DNA of 64,000 nucleotides from Arthrobacter tumbae (GCF_016907495.1 NZ_JAFBCC010000001.1:2418001-2482000), one strand, 5' to 3'. Shown: positions 42,841-51,724, numbered from the stretch's first letter. Program-made: numbers and translations. The notes: a model not told the origin generated them from the letters alone.

Positions 42841-43623
42841 TTACCAACCCGTCGAATCGAGAATGAAGCGCGCGGTTTCCTGCGGCTGGTCCCAGTGTGG
42901 GAAGTGCCCGCAGTTCTCGAAGACGTGGAGGGTGGCGTCCGGGTAGAGCGACATGGCGACGGCGGCTTCGCTGAGCGGGGTCACCTTGTCCTGTCGGCCC
43001 CAGCCAAACGCGAGGTTCCCCTTGAGGGTGCCCTGCGGCGCACCCTGCTGCCGCGGTCCGTGTGCAAGTGACCTGCGCGCCTCATCAAGGCTGCGGGAAG
43101 TACTGAATCCGCGAAGCTCCGTGAGCACCAGGTCCGGATCGAGTTTCCACGGAGCTGCCGAGAACTGCGCCAGCAGTGCGGTCCGGCCGGCAGCCTGTTT
43201 GACGAGTGACGGCAGAACGGACTGGATGCGGCGCACCAGCGCGATGGAGGCTGTGATGGTGCTGTTGAAGATGCGCACCTGGGTGTCATTCCAGAATCCG
43301 CCGGGATCGAGCGCCACGACGTTGCCGGTGTGCCCGCGGCGGGCCATCTCGACCACCATGCGCGCACCCATCGAACTGCCCACAATGTCAGCCCCCTCGA
43401 GCCCCTTCTCGCGAAGGAACTGTTCGACGGCGGCGGTCAGAGTATCGATGCTCACCGCACCCGTAAGCGGCTCGCTCTTGCCGAACCCAGGGAGATCGAT
43501 AGCGATGACTTCGCGCTGTTCCTGCAGCATCGGAAGGATCGGATCCCAGTTTCGGATGCTGGATCCGAGTCCGTGGACGAGGACAAGCGGTGTGCCGGAG
43601 CCGGTTTGTTCGGTGTTCAGCAT
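42841..43623 (-). CDS. Alpha/beta hydrolase
   Basis: The 260-residue product has LVLVHGLGSSIRNWDP (oxyanion hole), VGSSMGARMV (nucleophile elbow, Ser about 82), an Asp in FGWGRQDKVTPLS and the His of ENCGHFPHWDQP. This is a complete Ser-Asp-His triad of a carbon-carbon or ester hydrolase. A ribosome binding site (AAGGAA) precedes the ATG at 43623. The substrate cannot be told. Confidence 0.85.
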   Translation of the reverse strand: MLNTEQTGSGTPLVLVHGLGSSIRNWDPILPMLQEQREVIAIDLPGFGKSEPLTGAVSIDTLTAAVEQFLREKGLEGADIVGSSMGARMVVEMARRGHTGNVVALDPGGFWNDTQVRIFNSTITASIALVRRIQSVLPSLVKQAAGRTALLAQFSAAPWKLDPDLVLTELRGFSTSRSLDEARRSLAHGPRQQGAPQGTLKGNLAFGWGRQDKVTPLSEAAVAMSLYPDATLHVFENCGHFPHWDQPQETARFILDSTGW

Positions 43624-43703
43624 GTGAATCGTGTTCCTTCCGTTTCAGGGCTGTTCGTCGCAACCGGTACCTGTGGATGCCTCGCGCACCGAAATGAAAG
43701 CCG

Positions 43704-44060
43704 CTACCGCCAGAACACCGCAATGATGATGTTGAGCAGCGTCAGCCCACCGATCACGCCCAGAATGGCGGACGGCACCGCGTCTTTCTTCCGGTTGATG
43801 AAAGCCAGTACGACGACGGCGACCATCACCAGGAGCTTCACTCCAATTTTGATGTTGTCGACTTCCGCAAGATCACCCGCTTCGATGACCCCTACCAGTC
43901 CCAGCCCGGAGACCAGCTGGAGCCAGCCGCCGTGCATGATGCCCGGCGTGATCACGGCCCCGCCGGTGCGCATGCTGCGGATCTGCGCGATGACGCCGCC
44001 GAGGATGGCAGCAAGACCAACGAAGTGCAGAACGAGGAGCAGATTGCGCAGGAATTCCAT
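43704..44060 (-). CDS. Small integral membrane protein
   Basis: The 118-residue product has four hydrophobic helices (about 4-24, 38-58, 70-88 and 95-115) with short polar turns, including the conserved HGGWLQLVSGLGLVG. It resembles a family of small unassigned membrane proteins of Actinobacteria. It is upstream of the alpha/beta hydrolase gene on the same strand, 80 bp away. Confidence 0.65.
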   Translation of the reverse strand: MEFLRNLLLVLHFVGLAAILGGVIAQIRSMRTGGAVITPGIMHGGWLQLVSGLGLVGVIEAGDLAEVDNIKIGVKLLVMVAVVVLAFINRKKDAVPSAILGVIGGLTLLNIIIAVFWR

Positions 44061-44158
44061 GGCACCAGCTTAGGTCGTGGTCTCCTCACCTGTTGGGGCG
44101 GGGGCCGTCCGCTGCGGCGCGCTGCCACTCCACGGAAAGCGCCGGTATCCTTGATGTG

Positions 44159-44248
44159 ATGCCATTCGACGCTCCACCCTCGGTAACTCCTGACCAGATC
44201 AGCGGGCTTGTCGATATCTCCAGCTTCCGGCGTGGGGCGGCACAATGA
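44159..44248 (+). pseudogene. Leader frame, probable N-terminal remnant of a SWIM-domain helicase
   Basis: A 29-codon frame starting MPFDAPPSVTPDQISGLVDISSFRRG and ending in a TGA that overlaps the ATG of the SNF2 gene (ATGA). In relatives the SWIM zinc finger usually follows a similar LVGERSFxRG start and precedes the helicase. Here the finger is absent and the helicase is in another frame. It could also be a coupling leader peptide. Confidence 0.4.
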
Positions 44249-47200
44249 GCTCCGCATACGGCAGGCCGAAAGTACCAGCGAAACCCCTGGCGCAACAGAC
44301 ACCCAACACGTCCGAACCTCCCGCCTGGCAGCGCAGCCTGGACTCGCTCCTGAACCCGAAGCCTGCTGCGCCGGTCAGTGCGTACTCCGCCAGCGGCTAC
44401 TCCGCCCGCCCGCCGGGGCCGGCGGTTCCCCTGGCGCTTTCCTTCGAGCTGCGCGAAGGTGCACCGCGTTCCTCGTCCAGCCGCTTCAGACGGCAGGACC
44501 CGGGCGTGCATCTCTATATCCGGCCGGTCCACCGAAGCGCCAGCGGCAATTGGGTCGCCGGTCAGCTGCGGTGGCAGAGCTTCTTCGCCGGGTACAACAG
44601 GGCGGGTTTCGAGGACGCGCACTGGGACTGGATGTCCACCTTCGCGGCAGTCCGCGCACGGAGCGCAGGCTCGGGCCACGGCCCGGGTGAGTTCATGAGG
44701 GTGGACGATTTCCGAAGCCCTCTGCTGTGGGACCTGTTGGTGCGCGGCCGCGAGGCCGGAGTGCAGTTCCTCACCGCCGGGAGCGGGAAGGTGACGCTCC
44801 ACAACAACGCGGACGTCAGCCTGGACGTAAAGGCCGACGGCCGCGGACTGATCCTCGCGCCGCAGGTGGAAGTCGACGGCGGTGCACTGGATCCGACGTC
44901 GATCGGCCTTGTCGGTTCCCCGGCCCACGGTATTTTCTGGTGGGGCCCCGACGACGCACACACACCGCTGTCCGACCGGAATATCGCGCTCGCACCCACG
45001 TCCGCTCCGGTTCCGGAGGCACTCCGTTCCCTGGTGACTGCGCGAAGTCCGCTGCAGATTCCGGGAACGGGCCGCGAGGCGTTCCTCCGGGACTACTATC
45101 CGCAGCTGCACCAGCAGGTGAACCTCACCTCAAGGGACGGCTCGGTGGAGCTGCCGGAGATCCCGCCGCCCTCCCTCGTCCTTCGAATCAATTACGCTCC
45201 CACCGCAGCAACAGGCTCGCGCCGTCGTTCCTCCGATGCGCCCGCGCACACCGAGGCGGTGAGATTGCATTGGTCCTGGGAATACACCCATGGAGGAACG
45301 ACGACGGTGCACCCGCTTCCCGAGGACGGCACCAGCCACCGAGACCGGCCGGCGGAATCCGGCACCCTGGCCACCGTTGCCGGTCTGCTCGACGGCTTCC
45401 GCGCCGCCTGGTATGACGCCTTCCCGCGGCCGGCGGAAGGCTTCGCGGGCCGGCCGGAACCGCGGGAACTGCACGGCGTGGCCGCCGCTCGGTTTGTCGC
45501 GGAACTGGTGCCTGAGCTCGAAGCCCTGGAGCACGTGCGCGTCGTGCAGAGCGAGGATGTCCCGGACTACACGGAGCTGACCGAGCAGCCAACCGTTTCC
45601 GTGAGTACCAGCGAGACGGACGACCGCGACTGGTTCGGCCTCGGCGTCAGCGTCTCCCTGGGCGGCACGGAAGTTCCGTTCGGCGAGTTGTTCCGCGCGC
45701 TCGCCCTCGACGAGCAGCACCTGCTGCTGCCCGGCGGCGGCTATTTCTCGCTGGACCAACCCGAATTCTCCCAGCTCCGCCGCCTGATCGAAGAAGCCCG
45801 GTCGCTCCAGGACAAGGACACCGATGAGCTGCGGATCAGCCGCTTCCAGGCTGGGCTATGGGAGGAACTGGCGGACCTTGCGGCCACGGCCGAACAGGCG
45901 GAGTCCTGGCGTAACTCGGTGTTCGCGCTGCTCGAGCTGTCCGAGGTGCCCGCGAGGGACGTGCCCGCCGGAATTCAGGCAACGCTGCGGCCCTATCAGC
46001 AGGAAGGATTCAGCTGGTTGGCCTTTCTCTGGGAACACGGACTCGGCGGCATCCTGGCCGACGACATGGGGCTGGGAAAGACACTGCAGGCGTTGGCGCT
46101 GATCGCGCACACCCGGCAGGCGGGGCAGGAAAAGCGGCCATTCCTCGTCGTCGCACCCACATCCGTGGTGCCGAACTGGGCAGCCGAGGCTCACCGGTTC
46201 GCACCGCAGCTTCGTGCGGAAGCAGTCCTGGACACACTGCGCCGCAGCGGTGCCGATCCTGCCGCGCTGGCGGGCAGCAACGACGTCGTTATTGTGTCCT
46301 ATACGCTGTTCCGGCTGGATTACGAGGCGTACGCCGCGCAGGAGTGGGCAGGGCTGATCCTGGACGAGGCGCAGTTCGTGAAGAATCCGGTGACCCGGGC
46401 CAGCCAGAATGCGCGGGAGTTCCCGGCACCGTTCAAGCTGGCGATCACCGGCACGCCGATGGAGAACAACCTGATGGAGCTGTGGTCGCTGTTCGCAATC
46501 ACAGCCCCGGGCCTGTTCCCCAGCTCCAGGAAGTTCGCGGACTACTATCAGCGGCCCATCGAGAAGGAGTCCGACGGCGAGAGGCTGGCTCAGCTGCGGC
46601 GCAGGATTCGTCCGCTCATCACCCGCCGCACCAAGGAGCTGGTCGCCAGGGACCTTCCGCCCAAGCAGGAGCAGGTGCTCGAACTCGAGCTTGCTCCCCG
46701 GCACCGCACGATCTACCAGCGGCACCTGCAGCGCGAGCGCCAGAAGGTGCTTGGCCTGCTTGATGACATGAACAAGAACCGGTTCGAGATTTTCCGGTCG
46801 CTCACGATGCTGCGCCGGTTGAGCCTGGACGCGTCGCTGGTGGATGAGAAGTACGCAACAGTTCCATCGAGCAAGTTGGACGCGCTGTTCGAGCAGCTCG
46901 AGGACCTTGTCGCGGAGGGCCACCGGGCGCTGGTGTTCAGCCAGTTCACCGGGTTCCTGGCCAAAGCGGTTGAACGGCTGGAGGCAGCCGGAATGGAGTA
47001 TGCCTATCTGGACGGAAAGACCCGCCGCCGTGCAGAGGTGATCGAGAAGTTCAAGTCCGGGGAAGCCCCCGTCTTCTTGATCAGCCTCAAGGCGGGCGGG
47101 TTCGGTCTCAATCTGGCGGAGGCGGACTACGTTTTCCTGCTGGACCCGTGGTGGAACCCGGCGAGTGAAAACCAGGCGGTGGACCGGGCGCACCGGATCG

Positions 47201-47370
47201 GGCAGCAGCGCAATGTGATGGTGTACCGGCTGGTAGCCAAAGACACCATCGAGGAAAAAGTGATGGCCCTGAAGGAGAAGAAGGCCAAGCTTTTCACTGC
47301 AGTAATGGACGACGACGCGATGTTCTCTTCCGCTCTCACCGCCGGCGATGTGCGCGGCCTGTTTGAGTGA
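44245..47370 (+). CDS. SNF2-family DEAD/DEAH helicase
   Basis: The 1041-residue product has an N-terminal region of about 550 residues including a bacterial SNF2-associated domain, then the helicase: LADDMGLGKT (Walker A), ILDEAQFVKNP (motif II), ITGTPMENN (motif III), LVFSQFTGFL, and LNLAEADYVFLLDPWWNPASENQAVDRAHRIGQ (motifs V-VI). It is a HepA-like SWI2/SNF2 ATPase that remodels nucleoprotein, probably RNA polymerase or DNA complexes. The start overlaps the stop of a 29-codon leader. The family's usual N-terminal SWIM finger is missing. Confidence 0.85.
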   Translation: MSSAYGRPKVPAKPLAQQTPNTSEPPAWQRSLDSLLNPKPAAPVSAYSASGYSARPPGPAVPLALSFELREGAPRSSSSRFRRQDPGVHLYIRPVHRSASGNWVAGQLRWQSFFAGYNRAGFEDAHWDWMSTFAAVRARSAGSGHGPGEFMRVDDFRSPLLWDLLVRGREAGVQFLTAGSGKVTLHNNADVSLDVKADGRGLILAPQVEVDGGALDPTSIGLVGSPAHGIFWWGPDDAHTPLSDRNIALAPTSAPVPEALRSLVTARSPLQIPGTGREAFLRDYYPQLHQQVNLTSRDGSVELPEIPPPSLVLRINYAPTAATGSRRRSSDAPAHTEAVRLHWSWEYTHGGTTTVHPLPEDGTSHRDRPAESGTLATVAGLLDGFRAAWYDAFPRPAEGFAGRPEPRELHGVAAARFVAELVPELEALEHVRVVQSEDVPDYTELTEQPTVSVSTSETDDRDWFGLGVSVSLGGTEVPFGELFRALALDEQHLLLPGGGYFSLDQPEFSQLRRLIEEARSLQDKDTDELRISRFQAGLWEELADLAATAEQAESWRNSVFALLELSEVPARDVPAGIQATLRPYQQEGFSWLAFLWEHGLGGILADDMGLGKTLQALALIAHTRQAGQEKRPFLVVAPTSVVPNWAAEAHRFAPQLRAEAVLDTLRRSGADPAALAGSNDVVIVSYTLFRLDYEAYAAQEWAGLILDEAQFVKNPVTRASQNAREFPAPFKLAITGTPMENNLMELWSLFAITAPGLFPSSRKFADYYQRPIEKESDGERLAQLRRRIRPLITRRTKELVARDLPPKQEQVLELELAPRHRTIYQRHLQRERQKVLGLLDDMNKNRFEIFRSLTMLRRLSLDASLVDEKYATVPSSKLDALFEQLEDLVAEGHRALVFSQFTGFLAKAVERLEAAGMEYAYLDGKTRRRAEVIEKFKSGEAPVFLISLKAGGFGLNLAEADYVFLLDPWWNPASENQAVDRAHRIGQQRNVMVYRLVAKDTIEEKVMALKEKKAKLFTAVMDDDAMFSSALTAGDVRGLFE

Positions 47371-47426
47371 GAGCGCTGGTGATACTGCGCCACAGAGGGG
47401 CACGCCGTCTAACCCAGTAGAGCGAC

Positions 47427-47442
47427 CGGCATGATCGTGCCG
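47427..47442. promoter_or_regulatory. hipBA operator-like palindrome O1
   Basis: CGGCATGATCGTGCCG, a 16-bp near-palindrome fitting CGGNAYGNNCGTNCCG, extended by one more pair at each side (ACCGGCA/TGCCGGT). It may also serve as the terminator of the SNF2 gene (a GTCGGTTTT follows). Exactly 71 bp before O2. Confidence 0.55.
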
Positions 47443-47497
47443 GTTTGTCGGTTTTGACCTCAACACCCGGCTGTCCCCAGTGCAAATAGACGGAAAT

Positions 47498-47513
47498 CGG
47501 AACGTTCGTACCG
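47498..47513. promoter_or_regulatory. hipBA operator-like palindrome O2
   Basis: CGGAACGTTCGTACCG, upstream of the -35 element; same consensus as O1 and O3. Exactly 71 bp from each. Preceded, like O3, by AAT. Confidence 0.6.
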
Positions 47514-47531
47514 TTTATTGCTCGATTGCCG

Positions 47532-47560
47532 TTGAAAAGCTCCTCGATCACCGACATACT
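47532..47560 (+). promoter_or_regulatory. hipBA promoter
   Basis: TTGAAA (47532-47537), 17-bp spacer, CATACT (47555-47560). O3 covers the predicted start of transcription; O2 lies 18 bp before the -35. Confidence 0.6.
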
Positions 47561-47568
47561 TGAAGAAT

Positions 47569-47584
47569 CGGTACGATCGTGCCG
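47569..47584. promoter_or_regulatory. hipBA operator-like palindrome O3
   Basis: CGGTACGATCGTGCCG, one mismatched pair. It overlaps the predicted transcription start and ends 12 bp before the hipB ATG. Together with O1 and O2 it repeats every 71 bp. Confidence 0.65.
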
Positions 47585-47596
47585 GACGAGGAGTGG

Positions 47597-47863
47597 ATGA
47601 TAGTAGTGGCTTTCGAGCAGACTCTTGCGGAATCCGTGCGTGCCCGACGCGTCGCCGAGCACCTTACCCAAGCTGATCTCGCTGACCTTGCCGGCGTCTC
47701 GGAACGATTCGTCCGATCCGTTGAACACGGGAAGCCGACGGTCAGGTTGGAGTCGCTGCTGGTGGTCCTTCGCACTCTGGGACTCGATCTTGCTGTCACG
47801 GGCTGGCGCCGCGAGGCGCAGCGCGCTGAAGGGGCGGAATCGCAGAGTCGTGGCACACGGTGA
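47597..47863 (+). CDS. hipB: HipB-type XRE antitoxin/repressor
   Basis: An 88-residue XRE helix-turn-helix (LTQADLADLAGVSERFVRSVEHGKPTVRLESLLVVLRTLGLDL, about 24-66) with a polar C-terminal tail. It neutralises HipA and represses its own operon. The ATG at 47597 follows GAGGAG but at short spacing; a GTG at 47579 would be in frame too. Its stop overlaps the GTG start of hipA (GTGA). Confidence 0.8.
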   Translation: MIVVAFEQTLAESVRARRVAEHLTQADLADLAGVSERFVRSVEHGKPTVRLESLLVVLRTLGLDLAVTGWRREAQRAEGAESQSRGTR

Positions 47864-49068
47864 AATCATTCGAGGATGTCAAGGGTCAGCGGCAGGCTGA
47901 CGTATACAAACGGGGTGTCCTCGCCGCACGACTCGAACGGTATGAGAGTGGGACACGGTTCAGCTATTTGCCGGAATACCTTGTGGTGGGCGGTCCAGCT
48001 GTGGCGGCATCGCTACCGCTCTCATCCGAAGACGTGATCAGGACCAGCGGCGCTGTGCCCCCTTTTTTTGCTGGTTTGCTGCCTGAGGGGCGCCGCCTGT
48101 CATTGCTGCGCAGGGCCGTAAAAACGTCGATGGACGATGAACTATCTCTTCTGCTCGCGGTGGGAGGTGACACGGTGGGCGATGTGCGGATCGTACCCAG
48201 GGGCAGCGTCGTGGCGGAGGTTCCTGCCGCCGTCGTACTGGATCCAAAGGTGCCGGTTGATTTCGACGAGGTGATGGAGCAGACCGGGGTCGACCCGAGC
48301 GCGTTGGCCGGCGTTCAGGACAAGCTTTCGGCAGGAATGATCTCGCTTCCAGTGGAAGCGGGGGGAAAGCGCTTTATTCTCAAGCTGGATCCGCCCGAGT
48401 ATCGGCATGTGGTCGAGAACGAGTTCCTGATGTACTCGTATGCGCGTCGACTGAAAATACCCACGAGCGCGGTGCGTGTAGTGCGTGATGTGGCGGGGCG
48501 GCCTGGGCTATTGGTCGAGCGGTTCGATAGGGATACGGCCCCCCAGGGGGAACTTCGCCGGCTGGCCGTGGAGGATGCAACTCAGATCTTGGGGCTGCAT
48601 CCGGCCGCTAAATACGACGTGCCCTATGAACAGGTGTGCCGGGAACTCATTGCGCTCTGCGATGCTCCGCTTCCGGCGCTACGCAACCTGGCGCTGCAAC
48701 TAGTCTTCGCTTGGCTGACGGGAAACGGCGACCTTCATGCGAAGAACGTCTCTCTCCTGCAGGATGCGCTCGGCGGTACCGCAATCGCGCCGATCTATGA
48801 CATCCCGTCGACCGTGGTCTACGGAGACAGATCACTTGCTCTGCCCATAGCGGGGAAGCGGACAGGTATCTCGCGCAAGCATCTTTTGGGCTGGATGGAG
48901 GATGTGGGCCTGCCGCAGCGGGTGGCCGATCGGGTCCTCGGCATTGCTTTGAATGCGAACGGGGCTCTGATTGACGACCTTCGTGGGGGAGCGGCGCCAT
49001 TCTCTGACGCTGAGATCAGGAGTTGGGTAAAGGAACTGAAGAACCGCAGGCGGCTGGTCGAGGAGTAA
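47860..49068 (+). CDS. hipA: HipA-type serine/threonine kinase toxin
   Basis: A 402-residue HipA: an N-terminal HipA domain (about 1-110), the conserved AGVQDKLS, kinase residues including KLDPPEYRHVVENEFLMYSYAR, the catalytic loop GNGDLHAKN (about 295-303) and metal-binding Asp in PIYDIPST. HipA-type toxins phosphorylate a tRNA synthetase and lead to growth arrest and persistence. Start GTG 47860. The acidic Asp of the catalytic loop is intact, so it should be active. Confidence 0.85.
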   Translation: MKSFEDVKGQRQADVYKRGVLAARLERYESGTRFSYLPEYLVVGGPAVAASLPLSSEDVIRTSGAVPPFFAGLLPEGRRLSLLRRAVKTSMDDELSLLLAVGGDTVGDVRIVPRGSVVAEVPAAVVLDPKVPVDFDEVMEQTGVDPSALAGVQDKLSAGMISLPVEAGGKRFILKLDPPEYRHVVENEFLMYSYARRLKIPTSAVRVVRDVAGRPGLLVERFDRDTAPQGELRRLAVEDATQILGLHPAAKYDVPYEQVCRELIALCDAPLPALRNLALQLVFAWLTGNGDLHAKNVSLLQDALGGTAIAPIYDIPSTVVYGDRSLALPIAGKRTGISRKHLLGWMEDVGLPQRVADRVLGIALNANGALIDDLRGGAAPFSDAEIRSWVKELKNRRRLVEE

Positions 49069-49128
49069 GGCTCGCGGCGGGTCCGTGGCTCCAGAGCTTG
49101 GGACGCGAATGCTCCCTAGGATTAGCGC

Positions 49129-49683
49129 ATGATCCTGACCCAACTGCCTCCTCAACCGTTACGGGTGATCGTCGAGCCGACCGGTGGAGCGGAGTGGTGG
49201 GAAGTTGTCGGAGCTCTCGGCCCACTGGCAGTCCTCCTGGCAGCTGTCATTACCGGCGCCGTCGCGTGGAAGAGCGTTCGACAGTCGCAGAAAGCGCTGG
49301 AACAGGAGATAGACGCTGACCGGCGAGACCTAGCGCAACGATCACTCGCCGACCAAAAAACCCAGTGGTGGGAACGCGTCCAGTGGGCGCTCAACGCTGC
49401 CTTTTCCGGCGACCCGAACCGGAAAGCGGCGGGGATCGCTATGGTCCGGGTGCTCAGCGAACCGGAGTGGCTCACGGCCGAGGAGCTCCTGCTTCTCGAC
49501 GCCGCTTGGCGGGAAGGGCTGGAGCCCGAAGAATCTCAGCCGCGTGGTGTCCGCGCAACGGAGAACGCGTCAGGCCGACGCGTCAAGGCGGAAGCCGCCA
49601 GACTCCGCGTTGCTCTCGATCGTCGCCTGCACCGGGCTACACCTGACTGGGTGCACACGGTCGCTGAAGCGAAGCTTCAGTAG
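49129..49683 (+). CDS. Membrane-anchored protein of unknown function
   Basis: A 184-residue protein with one hydrophobic helix (about 26-46, VVGALGPLAVLLAAVITGAVAW), a following coiled-coil (about 52-75, QKALEQEIDADRRDLAQRSLADQ) and a helical domain (WWERVQWALNAAFSGDPNRKAAGIAMVRVL) that resembles a small HEAT-like or TPR-like region. It may hold a protein near the membrane. It follows hipA by 60 bp on the same strand and could be read through from it. Confidence 0.6.
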   Translation: MILTQLPPQPLRVIVEPTGGAEWWEVVGALGPLAVLLAAVITGAVAWKSVRQSQKALEQEIDADRRDLAQRSLADQKTQWWERVQWALNAAFSGDPNRKAAGIAMVRVLSEPEWLTAEELLLLDAAWREGLEPEESQPRGVRATENASGRRVKAEAARLRVALDRRLHRATPDWVHTVAEAKLQ

Positions 49684-49700
49684 CCGCTGAGCAAACAGCG

Positions 49701-50564
49701 TCAGGCCACGTGTTGGACCGGGAGGGTGCTGCTGAGGAATTCCCTGAGCGATGTACCTTTCACACCGTAGGTCTCCGCCATGCCGGCCATGTCCATGGGT
49801 GAGTCGTAGGTCTCCAGTGCGGTGAGGAGCTGCACAATGAAATCCGGCATCCCGGGCACCGGTTCACCGATCGGAACGGTGCGGACCTCGACTGCATGCC
49901 GCAGGAACTGCTCGAACACTGCGACGACGTCCCGCCAGGAAAGCGGTTCCGGACCGCCCAACCGAAGCGTTTGGTTCTCGGCTGCCGGGGAGTGGAGCGC
50001 CGCCAGCGTGTAGGCGGCGACGTCGGACATCGTCACGAAGGAGTGCTTGCGCTCGCCGGAGCCTACCAGCGTGACCGGGGCGCCCGACAAGGCCGGACCC
50101 CCGACGACGCCCATCAGCAGGAGGTCGATATACACATTCGGCTGGATCGACGTCCACACCATGCCGGATTCGGCGAGGTGTTTCTCCGTCTCTCCCTTCG
50201 CACGAAGCAGCGGCATGGTGCTGGTGGGGTGCGCGCCAAGCGAAGAGATGAAGATGAACCGCCGGACCCGCTCGGAAACGGCTGCATCGACCAGATTGCG
50301 GTTTCCGATCAGATCCACTGACTCGATGGTGTCGGCCCCGCCCCGCGCCGTCGAGTTCGCCGTGGTGATGACTGCGTCGACGCCCTTGCAGGCTTCCCGG
50401 AGTGAGGAGGGATCTTTGAGATCTCCGAAGGCAACCTCCACGGTCGGCCCGAAGCTGCCCGCAGGATCTGCCCGGACAAGGACACGGACAGGTTCGCCCT
50501 GTCGACTGAGTTGCTGCGCAATGAGCCCGCCGAGCTTGCCGGTGGCTCCGGCTATGAGAATCAT
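49701..50564 (-). CDS. NmrA/NAD(P)-binding oxidoreductase
   Basis: The 287-residue product begins MILIAGATGKLGGLIAQQLSRQG, the Rossmann GxxGxxG of NmrA-like atypical SDRs, with FIFISSLGAHP and TSIQPNVYIDLLL. Members are redox sensors or act on small quinones and ethers. It lies 15 bp after the SnoaL-like gene on the same strand; both are divergent from the TetR regulator and are its likely targets. Confidence 0.8.
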   Translation of the reverse strand: MILIAGATGKLGGLIAQQLSRQGEPVRVLVRADPAGSFGPTVEVAFGDLKDPSSLREACKGVDAVITTANSTARGGADTIESVDLIGNRNLVDAAVSERVRRFIFISSLGAHPTSTMPLLRAKGETEKHLAESGMVWTSIQPNVYIDLLLMGVVGGPALSGAPVTLVGSGERKHSFVTMSDVAAYTLAALHSPAAENQTLRLGGPEPLSWRDVVAVFEQFLRHAVEVRTVPIGEPVPGMPDFIVQLLTALETYDSPMDMAGMAETYGVKGTSLREFLSSTLPVQHVA

Positions 50565-50579
50565 GATGCTTCCTTTGAG

Positions 50580-51026
50580 CTAGCGATCCAATAGGTAAGT
50601 GAGAGCAGCAGTGACGTCCTGAGCGTCGTCGTCGACTGGCTCCAGAAAGAACCGGGCGCCCGTGATCGTCTCGGTCCCGACAGTGAAAATAACGACGCCG
50701 CGCAGCAGGTGGGCATTGCCGTCGCGGCCGGTGCCGCGATGCTCCCATTCGGTCCAGACCACCTGACCGTCGACGGCCGAGCTGATAACGCTCGTCTGGA
50801 TATCAGGGAGGGATTCGAAGATGGTGTGCCAGTTCTGCCGCACCTGATCAACCCCGGTGAAGCTGGGTGCGGGGTGGGCCGGCGTGATGTTGACGTAGTC
50901 GTCCGCGAAGCAGACCGTGAGGGCATCGAGATCGTGGTCGTTGATCGCGCTGGCGAGCTGGTCGATCACCCGTAGCGGGTTGCGCTGCGGGTCAACTGCA
51001 CGAGGGTGTTCCTGGTTGCCGTTCAT
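50580..51026 (-). CDS. SnoaL/NTF2-like protein
   Basis: The 148-residue product has the NTF2 cone fold: VIDQLASAINDHDLDALTVCFADDYVNITPAHP, FTGVDQVRQNWHTIF and RFFLEPVDDD. Such proteins bind or isomerise small organic ligands. First gene of a two-gene unit with the NmrA-like protein, divergent from tetR with a 54-bp gap. Confidence 0.8.
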   Translation of the reverse strand: MNGNQEHPRAVDPQRNPLRVIDQLASAINDHDLDALTVCFADDYVNITPAHPAPSFTGVDQVRQNWHTIFESLPDIQTSVISSAVDGQVVWTEWEHRGTGRDGNAHLLRGVVIFTVGTETITGARFFLEPVDDDAQDVTAALTYLLDR

Positions 51027-51041
51027 CGGCTAACCTTTCAT

Positions 51042-51055
51042 TACAGTACTTTGTA
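51042..51055. promoter_or_regulatory. Candidate TetR operator
   Basis: TACAGTACTTTGTA, with complementary 4-bp ends TACA/TGTA and a palindromic GTAC, in the 54-bp gap between the SnoaL-like gene and tetR. Binding is inferred. Confidence 0.35.
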
Positions 51056-51080
51056 CCCAATATCCAGTATGGAGCTGAGA

Positions 51081-51719
51081 ATGCCTCCGGTCAATGGCCG
51101 TCGCCGGTATGATTCAAGCCGCCGCAAGGCAGTCGCAGAACAGACGCGCTCGCTGGTGCTTGATGTCGCAGAACAGCGGTTTCTGCGGGACGGTTTCGCC
51201 GGGACCACCGTGGCCAGCATTGCGGAACAGGCAGGAGTCTCACCCGAGAGCATCTACAAATCTTTCGAGAATAAGGCGGGCATCGTCCGGGCCATCTACG
51301 AGCGGGGTTTGACCGGCACGGGTGAGGTCGCCGCCTATCAACGCTCGGATGACGTCCGAGAGCGTATCGACGATCCCCGCGAGCTGATGCGCCAGTGGGG
51401 AACCCTTACAGCTGAAGTGGCCTCAACGGTCACTCCGATCCTCCTGCTGATCCGCTCCGCAGCCGCGACGGACTCGTCGATGGCCGGACTATTGGAGGCG
51501 AGTAACGCCCATCGGCTGGAGCGGATGAGGCATAACGCCGAATTCCTCGCCGACCGTGGCTTTCTCAAGAAAGGGGTCAGCCTGTCCGAGGTGACGGACA
51601 TGATGTGGACGGTCAGCTCCCCGGAGCTGTATGAACTGCTTGTGCTCGAGCGACGATGGACGCCAGCGCAGTTCGCGACCTTCGTCGCGGACACCATGGG
51701 TGCGGCGCTGCTGCCGTAG
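51081..51719 (+). CDS. TetR-family regulator
   Basis: Start ATG 51081 (MPPVNGRRRYDSSRRK) after GGAG; an ATG at 51069 is also in frame. The N-terminal domain is classic TetR: AEQRFLRDGFAGTTVASIAEQAGVSPESIYKSFENKAGIVRAIY. The C-terminal part binds an unknown ligand. It probably represses the divergent SnoaL-like/NmrA-like genes. Confidence 0.8.
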   Translation: MPPVNGRRRYDSSRRKAVAEQTRSLVLDVAEQRFLRDGFAGTTVASIAEQAGVSPESIYKSFENKAGIVRAIYERGLTGTGEVAAYQRSDDVRERIDDPRELMRQWGTLTAEVASTVTPILLLIRSAAATDSSMAGLLEASNAHRLERMRHNAEFLADRGFLKKGVSLSEVTDMMWTVSSPELYELLVLERRWTPAQFATFVADTMGAALLP

Positions 51720-51724
51720 CGAAC

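Noticed and set aside
45856..47466. A 536-codon frame on the minus strand
   Set aside because: Opposite the helicase motifs of the SNF2 gene; no family features.
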